Assembly (NCBI GenBank): GCA_040757115.1
Contig: JBFLYA010000004.1
Coordinates: forward strand, 1-46,934
Direction: 5' to 3'
Length of the DNA stretch: 46,934 nt
From: a bacterium
Lineage (GTDB): Bacteria; UBA9089; CG2-30-40-21; SBAY01
The notes under the pieces were generated by a model, which saw nothing but the letters and a program-made list of their open reading frames with translations, was not told the origin of the DNA and did no database searches. Positions 26,562 through 35,660 of the stretch are shown here, in pieces; positions within the stretch are counted from its first letter, which is position 1, and every line of letters begins with the position of its first letter. The position numbers and the translations under genes were made by a program.

Positions 26562-27919
26562 TTTCGTAAAACTCCGTTAGAAACTACTTTTTCCGGAATC
26601 TTGTAACTAAATGTTCCATCAGCTTTGTAAATAAATTCCGGATCATCCGCCCGTACATTTCCATCCTCACAGTGTAGTCCAAAATCTTCAACTCCAACTA
26701 TTATCTTAAGCATCTTATTCATATTGAAGAATTCAGACTTATTGCTTCCTTCGATCCTGACGGTTAGAGTTCTTCTTTCTCCTATCTCAAAATAACCAGC
26801 TTTTGTATATCCTCTATAACTACTACTCAACCCATTTGCAACAAAGTAACTTCCATCTGGAGATGGTTGTATTTTTATGTTTCCAAATGGATAGAATCCT
26901 ACACATCTTATTGGAACTGGTTTTGCTTTTTCATCAATTATAAGTGACAGATAATCCCAGAATAGCCATCTACCAGAATTTGGAGGACTTGCATTCTCTA
27001 AGATGAGTGTATTTGTACCGGATTTTGTCTTCGCGTTATCTATTTTGATCTCATGCCTCTTCTCTTTATCCAGGATACTCTTAGAGGTAGAAAATTTGTA
27101 TACACCAAGCGATTGTGGTTTTTCACCATTAGCCAGGGTAATTACTCTTATTGAAAAATCATCTCCAGCTCCACCACAGGCGTCAAGGATTAGGGCTAAA
27201 TCTTTATCTGCCTGTTCCTCAGTAAGAGAATAGTGAATATAGATTGGGGTTCGTTCTCCATCATTTATCTCTTTAGGGAATTCATCCGGTGGGTTCCCTC
27301 CATTATAATGCCAGGGGAAAGGACCAGGGAATTTTGGTAATTGATTAAACTCCCCAAAGCTATTATCATCCTTACCAATTTCCCAGATTAAGGGAGATAA
27401 TGGAGGAAGAATCTCATAAATTAACTGACTTCCTAAACAATCAATCTTCTCAGGAATATTTTTATCTTCTTCTTCAAAGGTAATAATCTTAGATGTTCTT
27501 ATAGTAAGCTCTATCATATTTATGAGTCTCACAATCACTATTATTTGCTTATTCAACTTTGTAATCTTGCCTGTGGCATAAAAATTTGCCCCTAATCCCC
27601 TCAACTCTGTTACAGTTTTAGAATCCACTATTCCTCTCATCTCTTCTTCAAATGCTATCACATCCAAAATCTCTGGTATGCTTTCTCTTTCAATAATTTC
27701 TATTCTATCTTCTCCATACTTCTTAAACGCAGTGGTTAATAAATCAGGGATTGCCAACTGCTCAATTTCTTTAACCCCTGAGATATTTTTAAATTCTGGG
27801 GCTACCAGTATCCGAATCTGGTCTCCTTGAGCAGAGAATGGGACTGAGCAGCTAAAGAACAAGATAGCCGCTGCACATAAAACAGTAAATCTACCTTTTG
27901 ATATACTTGAACTAAACAT
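26498..27919 (-). CDS. Secreted CsgG/FlgO-like protein (copy 2, different C-terminus)
   Basis: 473 aa from the ATG at 27919 (AGGAGGT upstream, identical in layout to copy 1). The signal sequence, CsgG-like domain and jelly-roll-like middle match copy 1 almost base for base over about 1.0 kb (23831-24852 against 26943-27968). The last 150 residues are unrelated to copy 1 (RGYTKAGYFEIGERRTLTVRI, VGFVFGPGEIKDLKV), possibly a second beta-sandwich. The pair looks like a duplication with swapping of the C-terminal domain. Ends TAA. Confidence 0.85.
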   Translation of the reverse strand: MFSSSISKGRFTVLCAAAILFFSCSVPFSAQGDQIRILVAPEFKNISGVKEIEQLAIPDLLTTAFKKYGEDRIEIIERESIPEILDVIAFEEEMRGIVDSKTVTELRGLGANFYATGKITKLNKQIIVIVRLINMIELTIRTSKIITFEEEDKNIPEKIDCLGSQLIYEILPPLSPLIWEIGKDDNSFGEFNQLPKFPGPFPWHYNGGNPPDEFPKEINDGERTPIYIHYSLTEEQADKDLALILDACGGAGDDFSIRVITLANGEKPQSLGVYKFSTSKSILDKEKRHEIKIDNAKTKSGTNTLILENASPPNSGRWLFWDYLSLIIDEKAKPVPIRCVGFYPFGNIKIQPSPDGSYFVANGLSSSYRGYTKAGYFEIGERRTLTVRIEGSNKSEFFNMNKMLKIIVGVEDFGLHCEDGNVRADDPEFIYKADGTFSYKIPEKVVSNGVLRKVGFVFGPGEIKDLKVTAWFE

Positions 27920-27987
27920 TTTAAAGCACCTCCTATAATATATATTTTTGTAGGGACAGCCTGTCAGCTGATGTATCAATGATAAAT

Positions 27988-28626
27988 CTATCTTTCGTGA
28001 ATTTGTTTTAACCTTCTTTGTTCTAACCTTCTTTCTAAATTATTCTGTCCCCTATCTATTGCTTTATGAAGTATATCCAAAAATAACTGACTTGCTAATA
28101 ATTTAAACTGACCTGCTAATAATTTAAATTGTGTCGTAATATCCTGTCCATTAATCTTCATAGTTCTGCATGTGTCTATAGTAAGTTCTGGGATATATAC
28201 AATCTTTGCAATCACTATTATTTGTTCTCCTAACCTTATAATTTTGCCAGTGGTATAATAATTCGCTCCTAATCCCTTCAACTCTGGTATAGTTGTAGAA
28301 TCTATTACCCCGCTCATTTCTTCACTAAAAGCTATCTCATTTAAAATTTTTGTTATGTTCTCTCTTCCAACAATGCTAATCATCTCTCCTCCATACTCCA
28401 TAAAACCCTCAATTAATAAATCAGGAATATTTCTTACCAGCTTATCAAGTTCTTCAGTCTCTGTACCATGTTCAAATTCTGGTGTTACCAGCATTCGGAT
28501 ATTAATTAACGTTCGGATATCAATCTCTTGAGCAACACTAACCCGTGAAATCAAACAGCTAAAGAATAAAAGAACTACTATCCATAAACCGCAAAACTTA
28601 CTTTTTGATGTGTTTGAACTATGCAT
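27988..28626 (-). CDS. Short secreted CsgG/FlgO-like protein (copy 3)
   Basis: 212 aa. It has a signal sequence (about 32 residues) and a CsgG-like domain diverged from the other two (MLVTPEF, GLGANYYTTGKI), but no C-terminal extension. Two small internal tandem duplications are visible (QFKLLAGQFKLLASQ; IDIRTLINIRML). Its last codons (KQIHER, stop) and the 20 bases after match the UPF0175/PIN junction at 25850-25890, so the 3' end was captured from, or donated to, that cassette. Ends TAG. Confidence 0.8.
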   Translation of the reverse strand: MHSSNTSKSKFCGLWIVVLLFFSCLISRVSVAQEIDIRTLINIRMLVTPEFEHGTETEELDKLVRNIPDLLIEGFMEYGGEMISIVGRENITKILNEIAFSEEMSGVIDSTTIPELKGLGANYYTTGKIIRLGEQIIVIAKIVYIPELTIDTCRTMKINGQDITTQFKLLAGQFKLLASQLFLDILHKAIDRGQNNLERRLEQRRLKQIHER

Positions 28627-28656
28627 TTTAAACTACCTCCTCCTACTTAAAAGATT

Positions 28657-29319
28657 CTATCTTTCTTTCTTACCTTTGCTTTTGTCCTCTTCGGGATGTC
28701 TAAATGTGAATTCCACTCCATCCTCGGTTATCTTAATTTTTCCTCCTACTCTCACTATCACTATCACTAACCCAAGGATTATCACATACATTAATATTAA
28801 TAATAACCCAACTGGATGTTTTTCAGTATCTTGGGAAGATTTCCCCTTTTCGTCCTGATGAAAACTTTGGTCTGTTGTAGGAACAATTAGTTTTATTTCA
28901 TTCTCTCCTTTTTCCAATTTTTCCAAGTAATATTGAAAGTGGAAACAAATATCCTCACCCTCCTCTGTTAGAATCTCTTCTTCCTTCTGAACCATAATAT
29001 AGAGACAATATCTATCATAATTCTTACCTATACACTCCTCAAAGTATTTTTGCATTTTAGTCCTTTTGACAAATGTATAGCCAGTTGCATCAGTTGGAGG
29101 TAAGGGATAAATATAACTTATATCTCTTTCCTGGATATCCCAATACCCTATTTTAACTTTGGCATTTGGAATTGAGAATTCCCGACCATTAACTGATTTA
29201 ACTATCCGTATTCCTATAATATCCTCCATGGAAATGATATAAAATAACATTATAGCCATGACTACATTAAGAATTATAGAAATTATAAGGAGATATACTA
29301 CTAAAAATTGTTTTTTCAA
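28657..29319 (-). CDS. Membrane protein with two transmembrane segments and an extracytoplasmic beta domain
   Basis: 220 aa. TM1 at about 8-31, TM2 at about 168-190, and a basic tail (HPEEDKSKGKK). The loop between has a carboxypeptidase-regulatory-like look (VNGREFSIPNAKVKIGYWD, then TDATGYTFVK). I do not recognise a named family. It lies between the CsgG-like genes and the PEGA gene on the same strand and probably belongs to the same envelope operon. 29320-29410 is a short gap with no feature. Ends TAG. Confidence 0.75.
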   Translation of the reverse strand: MKKQFLVVYLLIISIILNVVMAIMLFYIISMEDIIGIRIVKSVNGREFSIPNAKVKIGYWDIQERDISYIYPLPPTDATGYTFVKRTKMQKYFEECIGKNYDRYCLYIMVQKEEEILTEEGEDICFHFQYYLEKLEKGENEIKLIVPTTDQSFHQDEKGKSSQDTEKHPVGLLLILMYVIILGLVIVIVRVGGKIKITEDGVEFTFRHPEEDKSKGKKER

Positions 29320-29410
29320 ATTTTTACCTCTGTTAAATATCGTTGAATCTGGTCAATCACTAAGGATTTAGTATCCAAGATAGAAAATCGTCTCCATCTT
29401 TTGAGAGAGA

Positions 29411-30466
29411 TTATCTGGATAGTACATAACACGGGGTATACCAATTGATCCTGTCCCCTTCTTCTATTCTTTTGATATCTTCCATCTCCTTATACCCTTC
29501 TTTTTTCAATATCAGAGTATGTCTTCCTGAAGAAATACTTAGTGTCGTGGGGGTTATTCCTCTAAAGTATTCTCTATCTGGCTCTGAGCACCTCAAATAT
29601 ATCTTAGCTCCTGGTGGATCTGAAGTAACGGTGAGATTATACCTTTCATTTAAAGGTGTTAGTGGTGCACTAATACCTTCTGGGGCTTCACCCTCTGTGA
29701 TAGTAATTTCCTTTCTCCAAACTTCATAACTATCTTTAGCTATCTCTATTAAATGTATTCCTACAGAGACATTTATAGATTTAGGTGTCTTGCCCTTCAT
29801 TTCTCCATCTAAATATATTTCAGCCCCCGGCGGTATAGAGCTAATAGTTAGAGTCTGCTCTGTTGGTGGGCTTGGTGTTGTTGATGGCTCTGATGGTTGC
29901 GGAGGTGGTGTAGGAGAAGGTATCTCTTTTCGTATTTTCACTGCTAATGTCCCTATCTTAGACTTATATGGTATATGTTGCAGGGTAGTATATGCATCCT
30001 TTATTTCTCCTTTAATCATTATGGCTGCAACTTCAAATTCTTCACCATCTCTTGGAGGATACCCTTCGCCACCTAAGTATACTTCTTTAATCTCCCACTC
30101 TTTTGCAGGGACAATCCCTGGCTTTTGGGTTTGCCAGGTCTCCCATCCTACAGAGCGGTTAACTATAAATATCCTCCAGTCCCGAAATTTCTCCACATCT
30201 CCTTTTATCTCTCCTTTAATGGGAATACTTATTGTTTTTTCTCTTGAAAGAATTTTACTCGGAAGGTCTGTTATGGTCAATTCTACTGGCCGAACATACA
30301 TTATTACAGGAATAATTATACCTATTGAAATACATAGTGTTATACAGATTCTCCAGACCATTTCGAGCATTCTACCCTTTTCCCTTTTTTCTTTAATAGT
30401 AATCATTGCTGCTATGGCTGCTGGAATTGCAAGAATAGTACGAATAATGCCAATAATTATTTCCAT
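29411..30466 (-). CDS. Membrane-anchored protein with one envelope module and two PEGA domains
   Basis: 351 aa. Two N-terminal TM segments (about 3-22 and 35-55). Residues about 60-175 form the same beta-rich module found in the genes at 32224 and 34215 (IKGEIKGDV, VGWETWQTQKPG, EEFEVAAIMI). A proline-rich linker (SPTPPPQPSEP) leads to two PEGA domains (SIPPGAEIYLDGEMKGKTP; SDPPGAKIYL). PEGA domains are found in bacterial surface proteins. GAGGTGAAAGG precedes the ATG. Ends TAA. Confidence 0.85.
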   Translation of the reverse strand: MEIIIGIIRTILAIPAAIAAMITIKEKREKGRMLEMVWRICITLCISIGIIIPVIMYVRPVELTITDLPSKILSREKTISIPIKGEIKGDVEKFRDWRIFIVNRSVGWETWQTQKPGIVPAKEWEIKEVYLGGEGYPPRDGEEFEVAAIMIKGEIKDAYTTLQHIPYKSKIGTLAVKIRKEIPSPTPPPQPSEPSTTPSPPTEQTLTISSIPPGAEIYLDGEMKGKTPKSINVSVGIHLIEIAKDSYEVWRKEITITEGEAPEGISAPLTPLNERYNLTVTSDPPGAKIYLRCSEPDREYFRGITPTTLSISSGRHTLILKKEGYKEMEDIKRIEEGDRINWYTPCYVLSR

Positions 30467-30516
30467 CCTTTCACCTCATATATCAATCTATCACATTCTT
30501 ACAAAAAAGTCAAGAA

Positions 30517-31431
30517 TTATTCATTTTTTATAAGAGGGACCTGGTTATGAGGAATACCATTGAAACCATCAAATGACATAACATAGATGTCTTTCTCTTT
30601 ACAGCCTCGTTGGAGGAAATATTGTTTCCAGAAGTCATGGATACAGTTCTCTTTTTCGGGTGGTTTAACTACACCAGCCGGATAGACCAGCCAAACTTTT
30701 ACCGTGTGAAAGATATTTTGCTCTTCGGCTATGGGAAGTGGAAGATGTGTGAAAGATTTTGATTCTGGTTCCTGCTGGTATAAGTCATCAGGTTGCCATT
30801 GATGCATGTCACCAACAACAATAATAAATTTTTCTTTCATATCCTTATGTTCTTGAAGATATCGGAACCGTTTTGAAATATAATTTAGTGCACCTAAATA
30901 TGCGCTAAATCCTCCCTCAGCTGGATGTAATTCCTGAATCTTTTCTCTATACTCTTTTACGACCTTTTCAACTGTTACCCATCGCTCCTTTAAACCTTTC
31001 TTCCATTCTTGTGGCAGGTCTTTTCCCTCTATCAGGCATTTAAGAACATTCTGAGGTACTGGAGGTAGTTTTTTAGATTGTTGGTTTTTGAAGATTGAGT
31101 TGTTGAATTCATCGAATGTTGATGTGCCGATAGTGTAACAAAATATCTGGTCACCTGGTCCCAGAGGAGCGAAGTCAATATATTCCAAATTATGCAGTTC
31201 AGGGAAAATATGGTCTATAATAAGGTACTTTGCCTTATCCAAAAATGGTGCTATTCCGTCCATTGAGGCAGTTGTGTCAATCAAAATATAAATCTCACGG
31301 GCATAAATCTCCTGACCTTGTTGAAGAGGTGGATGAGTTCCTCGCCAGAAGAGCCATAAAACGCTTCCTACTATACCAACTGGAAGCAAGATTGCAAATA
31401 AGGTTACAATTATTTTTTGTATTTTTTTCAT
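30517..31431 (-). CDS. Membrane-anchored von Willebrand factor A-like protein
   Basis: 304 aa. One N-terminal TM (residues about 8-29), then a VWA-like fold with a MIDAS-type motif in ILIDTTASMDG and later DxH-like FIIVVGDMHQW. The domain would lie outside the cytoplasm. VWA domains bind metal and protein partners and often act in assembly of surface machines. GGAGG precedes the ATG. 31432-31562 holds the AATCTGTGT repeat words and nothing else clear. Ends TAA. Confidence 0.8.
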   Translation of the reverse strand: MKKIQKIIVTLFAILLPVGIVGSVLWLFWRGTHPPLQQGQEIYAREIYILIDTTASMDGIAPFLDKAKYLIIDHIFPELHNLEYIDFAPLGPGDQIFCYTIGTSTFDEFNNSIFKNQQSKKLPPVPQNVLKCLIEGKDLPQEWKKGLKERWVTVEKVVKEYREKIQELHPAEGGFSAYLGALNYISKRFRYLQEHKDMKEKFIIVVGDMHQWQPDDLYQQEPESKSFTHLPLPIAEEQNIFHTVKVWLVYPAGVVKPPEKENCIHDFWKQYFLQRGCKEKDIYVMSFDGFNGIPHNQVPLIKNE

Positions 31432-31562
31432 TTCCTTTTCCTCCTTAATTTTTATTAAAGAACTGAAGAACGATAGAATATGAATTTCATGACTTAAGAC
31501 GAATCTCAGAAATATTCTAATTTACTACTTTAAAAAATTATAAAAAATCTGTGTTCATCCGT

Positions 31563-32231
31563 CTAAATCTGTGTCATCTGTGTTCTATTCTTACAGCTAT
31601 TTTTAGATGGAATAGCTTTGAACAGCTTTTCTAAAAGACGAAATATCTTTGCCAAAATATAAGTTGGTGCAATCAAGATAGCATAGACGAAAACCCAGGT
31701 AATGAAATCAAAAGTTAGGTGGGTAGCCCAAAAGAACCCCAGGGTCTCTATTCCCGCGATAAAGGCGGCCGCTGCACCCAATGCAAAAGGTATCAAAGAT
31801 TTCTCCTGGGCAATATCTGTGTAAAATTGATAATACAGGATTGCCTGGAAACCCCATAGACATATAGTTACCAGGAAAAGCATAAAAATAAGGGAGGCGA
31901 AAAAGAAGTAATATGCAAGAGACTTATCTTTAATACCCGTTGATTGGGGGGTATCTTGTATATCCCCAGTATATTGAATGGTTATGTGGAAAAGCATACC
32001 TGCCAGTCCTATAAAAATGATTAGAAGCAACGCTAAACTACGACTTTCCCTAACAGGTAAACCAAGCACTTCTTGAAGGACATGAGTGTAGATTGGGAAA
32101 TAACTGACTATCCCAAAGAGCATTAATCCAAGAATGATGAGTCCCACAACTGACTTTACAGCATGAGGTTTTGGTACAGATTGAATCTGCATACGAATCC
32201 CACCATTTGTTAATCCTAATTCTTTATTCAT
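31563..32231 (-). CDS. Membrane protein with about five transmembrane segments
   Basis: 222 aa. Hydrophobic segments near residues 26-50, 65-87, 106-137, 147-170 and 176-199. No recognised family. It overlaps the preceding 4-module gene by 8 nt with GAGAGGTG as ribosome-binding site, so the two are translationally coupled. The final residues (NRTQMTQI) come from an ACACAGATGACACAGAT-type repeat, which suggests that repeat DNA reset the C-terminus. Ends TAG. Confidence 0.8.
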   Translation of the reverse strand: MNKELGLTNGGIRMQIQSVPKPHAVKSVVGLIILGLMLFGIVSYFPIYTHVLQEVLGLPVRESRSLALLLIIFIGLAGMLFHITIQYTGDIQDTPQSTGIKDKSLAYYFFFASLIFMLFLVTICLWGFQAILYYQFYTDIAQEKSLIPFALGAAAAFIAGIETLGFFWATHLTFDFITWVFVYAILIAPTYILAKIFRLLEKLFKAIPSKNSCKNRTQMTQI

Positions 32232-34188
32232 TATTTATCACCTCTCTTTTACCATAAATTGACTCAAAAGTCTCTGCTAAATACCCTGATAGAATGGAAG
32301 GTATCTGAAAGAAATATTCCAATATAGCGAGCACCAGGAGTGATAGCAAAGCAATAATTATCCAGAAGAGCCATGATTTCCAACTATTGCTCTCTCCTTT
32401 TTTACTTACAGATACTTGAAGCTTATTGATTCCTGTTTTAGTTTTTTCAGATACATTCACTCCATATATAGTTGGAGAGGCTTCCAGGGTGTAGTTTCTC
32501 CACCAGGAGTATGGTCCGTATTTTCCCGGAAGCATCCCTTTTGTAACAATAGCGATGATTTCATATTCCTTCAGGGTGTCTTCTTCTTTTTTATTTTCTC
32601 CCTGAAAGATGGCATTTGGCACTTCCCATGTGTTTTCACGCACGAGTGCAGGACCATAGAAACTCCAAATTCCTCTCCCCCTCTTATGAATTCCTACCCA
32701 TATCTGTGTGCCATTTGGTAGATTCTCCACTTTCCCTTCAATATATCCATTATTTGGCACCTGTATCTTACGACCAGGATGTACTTTTATTCCTGCAATT
32801 CGGGAAATAGAAAGTGTAATCTGGGATATTGGATTTTTTCTCTTACCAGTTATCTTTATGATCAGAGAAGGAGAAACCGCAAGAGCACTTTGTCTCAACA
32901 AATCGTAGCCAACTACACCAAGAGGTAGAGTTGCGTTAGATACAACACAGATTAGTTCAAAACAATTTGTTTTATTATTGCCCATTGATATGGAATTCAA
33001 ACCTTTTAGAGTCCATGTGCCGTTACATACAAAAGCCGGTCCATCCTGAACTATCCATTCTCTGGTATCCAGGGGAGATAAGATAGTCCATAAAGATGCT
33101 CCCTGAGGAAGGTATTTAACTGTTCCTTCTATTTCTATTATATCCTCCAGAAACGGTAATTCGAGAAATCTGTCTACATTTACTACATATGCATCTACTA
33201 TATCAGCCGGGCTCCTTCCATAAAAAGTTTGTTCTCTTCGTTCAATTCGCTTGATTCGTTCGATGGTAACCTTTGGAATTCTTTCAGGATCATCCAACAA
33301 TGGCAATTTTTTAACAAACACATGAATTTTAGGAGAAGATACAATAAAACTTTCTCTCCATGTCGGACGATTAACAGTACCAGTATCCAATAGCTCTTTA
33401 GAAACAATAGCGAATATATCAAAATCTGTCCAGGTAGGATTTGCTTGATCCGCAATGAGAATTCCCTTCATTTCCCATTTAACACCATTTACCTCAGCAG
33501 GGCCAAAGATTCTCCATTTATCTGTTCCTGGAGCATGAACAATTATGTATATAAAAGTTTCTCCAGATTGTGGGCTATGAGGAAGTCTTACTGTGCCAGC
33601 TACCCCAGCCGCAGGTGGTATAACTGCGGGGTCTTCTGGAGTAACACATTGACCATTGATAGTGGAAATCCAAATACCATGAATATCTTCTGATAAGACT
33701 TCCCGTGCAGGTATTGTTACATTAACAGGCGCAGAGATAGCATTAGCTTTCTTTTTCCATTCATCAGCATAAACTTCATTGCTCGATAGGCTCTCCCCTT
33801 CCTTTAACACTATGGCACGGAGTGTGACATTCCTTCCTTGATAAGCTCCCTCACCTAACCGAACTCCAGGAAGCGTCCATATTCCTTTATCATCTTCCCT
33901 TGCATGACTGTAGCAACGCCAGAGATGTGTTCCCTGAGCATTTACCAGCACCCAAATTCTTGAGCCTTCTTCACAATCCCATACATCAATCTTTACATCT
34001 ACTCCTCCAGCCTCATCAAGGGTATCCAGAATAATATCACTTTTATCTTCAACCTTAATGTTTGCAACCGATACAATAGAGATAGATATAGGTTCTGAAG
34101 TTGGTATCGCGGTATCCTGTCCCCAGACCATGGAGTATAAGGTAAGAAATATTCCTATCCAGTAAACAAAATGTTGAATTACCTGCAA
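32224..34188 (-). CDS. Secreted protein of four repeated beta-rich modules with a C-terminal membrane anchor
   Basis: 654 aa. I prefer the TTG at 34188, 8 nt after GGAGG, to a TTG at 34206 that overlaps the site. A signal peptide ends near VWGQ. Four modules of 110-150 residues follow, each with the pattern GxV..LPxGxxIWxxI...W..xGPAxV...W....F..I.AIVSK (clearest: KVENLPNGTQIWVGIHKRG with SFYGPALVREN). A C-terminal TM (about 600-622) and short basic tail end it. I do not recognise a named domain. It is coupled to the 5-TM gene by an 8-nt overlap. Ends TAA. Confidence 0.82.
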   Translation of the reverse strand: MQVIQHFVYWIGIFLTLYSMVWGQDTAIPTSEPISISIVSVANIKVEDKSDIILDTLDEAGGVDVKIDVWDCEEGSRIWVLVNAQGTHLWRCYSHAREDDKGIWTLPGVRLGEGAYQGRNVTLRAIVLKEGESLSSNEVYADEWKKKANAISAPVNVTIPAREVLSEDIHGIWISTINGQCVTPEDPAVIPPAAGVAGTVRLPHSPQSGETFIYIIVHAPGTDKWRIFGPAEVNGVKWEMKGILIADQANPTWTDFDIFAIVSKELLDTGTVNRPTWRESFIVSSPKIHVFVKKLPLLDDPERIPKVTIERIKRIERREQTFYGRSPADIVDAYVVNVDRFLELPFLEDIIEIEGTVKYLPQGASLWTILSPLDTREWIVQDGPAFVCNGTWTLKGLNSISMGNNKTNCFELICVVSNATLPLGVVGYDLLRQSALAVSPSLIIKITGKRKNPISQITLSISRIAGIKVHPGRKIQVPNNGYIEGKVENLPNGTQIWVGIHKRGRGIWSFYGPALVRENTWEVPNAIFQGENKKEEDTLKEYEIIAIVTKGMLPGKYGPYSWWRNYTLEASPTIYGVNVSEKTKTGINKLQVSVSKKGESNSWKSWLFWIIIALLSLLVLAILEYFFQIPSILSGYLAETFESIYGKREVINNE

Positions 34189-34214
34189 AATAACCGCCTC
34201 CTTCAAAGGGATTT

Positions 34215-35453
34215 TTATTTAAAACGATCCTCCAGTATAATATACACCTCACGGGAGAGAGCAATAACATTTTCATCATTTGGCTGTTCAACCTCTCCTC
34301 TGGAAACTGCGGCTATAACCATAAGGTGTTGGTCAGCATTTCCAAAATTGACAGGGGGTAACTTCCAATAATAATCACCTACTCGGCTTGCTCTTCCCTT
34401 CAGTATCCATGTTCCTTCTCCATTACTGAGTTTAATAAATACCCACATTATATAATCCCTTGGAACAGCATGACCATCAGTCATTTCAATTGTTCCTTCT
34501 ATACTGTTAACTTTACATACCCGATATTCTTTTTTACCATCTACTGGTTTATCATCAATCATAGTAATGACAATATTTATCCTATCTACTCGTATCACTT
34601 TGACTTCAGGTGATAGAGCAAGTATTGAGTCTTGTTTATATTTCTCCCATAGAGAGGGAAGGACATGTCCCTCTGGTAACCGTTCTTTTGACACAATGCT
34701 ATATACTAAAAATTTCTTTCCTGTATCAACGAGTCCCTCACGACCAAAGTAGCCAATCCCTTTCCAAATTTTACCTTCTCCTTTACCTATATCGGACATA
34801 ATCCAGCGGTCAGAGCCCTCTACAGGCTGGACGACTACCTGCACAAATGCATCTTTTGTTTTACATACCTCACCACTCAGAGTTTCCTTGTGTGCTACCG
34901 GGATAAATTTCCCTGGTATATAAGGCTGTTCTGCTACAGATTGTTCCCCTATGTAGTCAATCCGTATATGTGACACTATTGATTGAGTACCCTCTATTGG
35001 ATTGCGTACCGCATCCACCTGGTTAGAAAGTGCAACAGAATATCTCTGTAATGTATCGTAGTCTATTACACCTTCCCGTATAAGTTTATTTTTAGAGACT
35101 ACGAGAGTAACTATCTTAAACCGCTTCCCATAATCTGACTTTTTCCCAAACCGAAACCTTGCTATTTTCCAATTACCTTCTCTTTCAGGTCCAGTTACTA
35201 CTTCTTGCACTCTCCATGCCTCATTCCCTTCTTGCTGTATAGCAACTTGAACCTTCATATTTACTGATTCATTACTATTAAGGTTGAATATCTTACCTCT
35301 TATATCTTCAATATGACTCACTGAGATTTCTCCTGGGTCTATTTCCTTCTGACCGATTGAGGAAATCTCTATCCTGAGCTGAGCAAGAACGATAACTGGC
35401 AGTAAGAAGATTAACAGCCACCCCAGAATGATAGAATAAGCTATCTTCTTCAT
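34215..35453 (-). CDS. Secreted protein of three repeated beta-rich modules; first gene of the envelope operon
   Basis: 412 aa from the ATG at 35453, 6 nt after GGAGG. Signal peptide about 24 residues (LPVIVLAQ). Three modules of about 125 residues share the pattern of the next gene (MWVFIKLSNGEGTW; FGREGLVDTGKKFLVYSIVSK; ALSPEVKVI closing each unit). There is no C-terminal TM, so it may be periplasmic or released. A sigma-54-like promoter lies about 60 nt upstream, which makes this the probable first gene of the transcript. Ends TAA. Confidence 0.82.
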   Translation of the reverse strand: MKKIAYSIILGWLLIFLLPVIVLAQLRIEISSIGQKEIDPGEISVSHIEDIRGKIFNLNSNESVNMKVQVAIQQEGNEAWRVQEVVTGPEREGNWKIARFRFGKKSDYGKRFKIVTLVVSKNKLIREGVIDYDTLQRYSVALSNQVDAVRNPIEGTQSIVSHIRIDYIGEQSVAEQPYIPGKFIPVAHKETLSGEVCKTKDAFVQVVVQPVEGSDRWIMSDIGKGEGKIWKGIGYFGREGLVDTGKKFLVYSIVSKERLPEGHVLPSLWEKYKQDSILALSPEVKVIRVDRINIVITMIDDKPVDGKKEYRVCKVNSIEGTIEMTDGHAVPRDYIMWVFIKLSNGEGTWILKGRASRVGDYYWKLPPVNFGNADQHLMVIAAVSRGEVEQPNDENVIALSREVYIILEDRFK

Positions 35454-35509
35454 CAAATACCTCCATCTTTATTACCTTATCTATAAAACTGTTTTTTACT
35501 GAAATATAT

Positions 35510-35526
35510 AGCAATTTTCATGCCAA
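35510..35526 (-). promoter_or_regulatory. Sigma-54 type promoter of the envelope operon
   Basis: The minus strand reads TTGGCATGAAAATTGCT, matching YTGGCAYRN4TTGCW, with exactly 10 bases between the invariant GG (35524-35523) and GC (35512-35511). The start site would be near 35499, giving a leader of about 45 nt with GGAGG before the ATG at 35453. Confidence 0.75.
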
Positions 35527-35636
35527 CTTTAATCCAAATTCAATTAACTTCATCTATTACATACAGTTAGTTCCCTTTTCCCTTATGTCTAACTTCTTCT
35601 CAAATATCTTTTGTGTATCCAAAAACTTCTTTTCTA

Positions 35637-35660
35637 ACTATACATTTTAGTAAGTATAGT
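35637..35660. promoter_or_regulatory. Dyad ACTATAC-N10-GTATAGT, candidate enhancer for the NtrC-type regulator
   Basis: Perfect 7-bp inverted repeat with 10-nt spacer, about 115 bp upstream of the sigma-54 GG element, a distance typical for binding sites of NtrC-family activators. A related dyad lies at 2710-2734. 35661-35940 is otherwise AT-rich, with one weak stem (AAGGAAGGGA) near 35725. Confidence 0.4.

Noticed and set aside
29790-30533. 247-codon plus-strand open frame
   Set aside because: It lies entirely antisense to the PEGA and VWA genes, which have signal/TM segments, ribosome-binding sites and recognisable domains. The antisense frame has no recognisable motif.
30517-31431. VWA gene as part of a known ternary conflict system
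   Set aside because: No MoxR, protease or effector-associated partner nearby; neighbours are envelope proteins.
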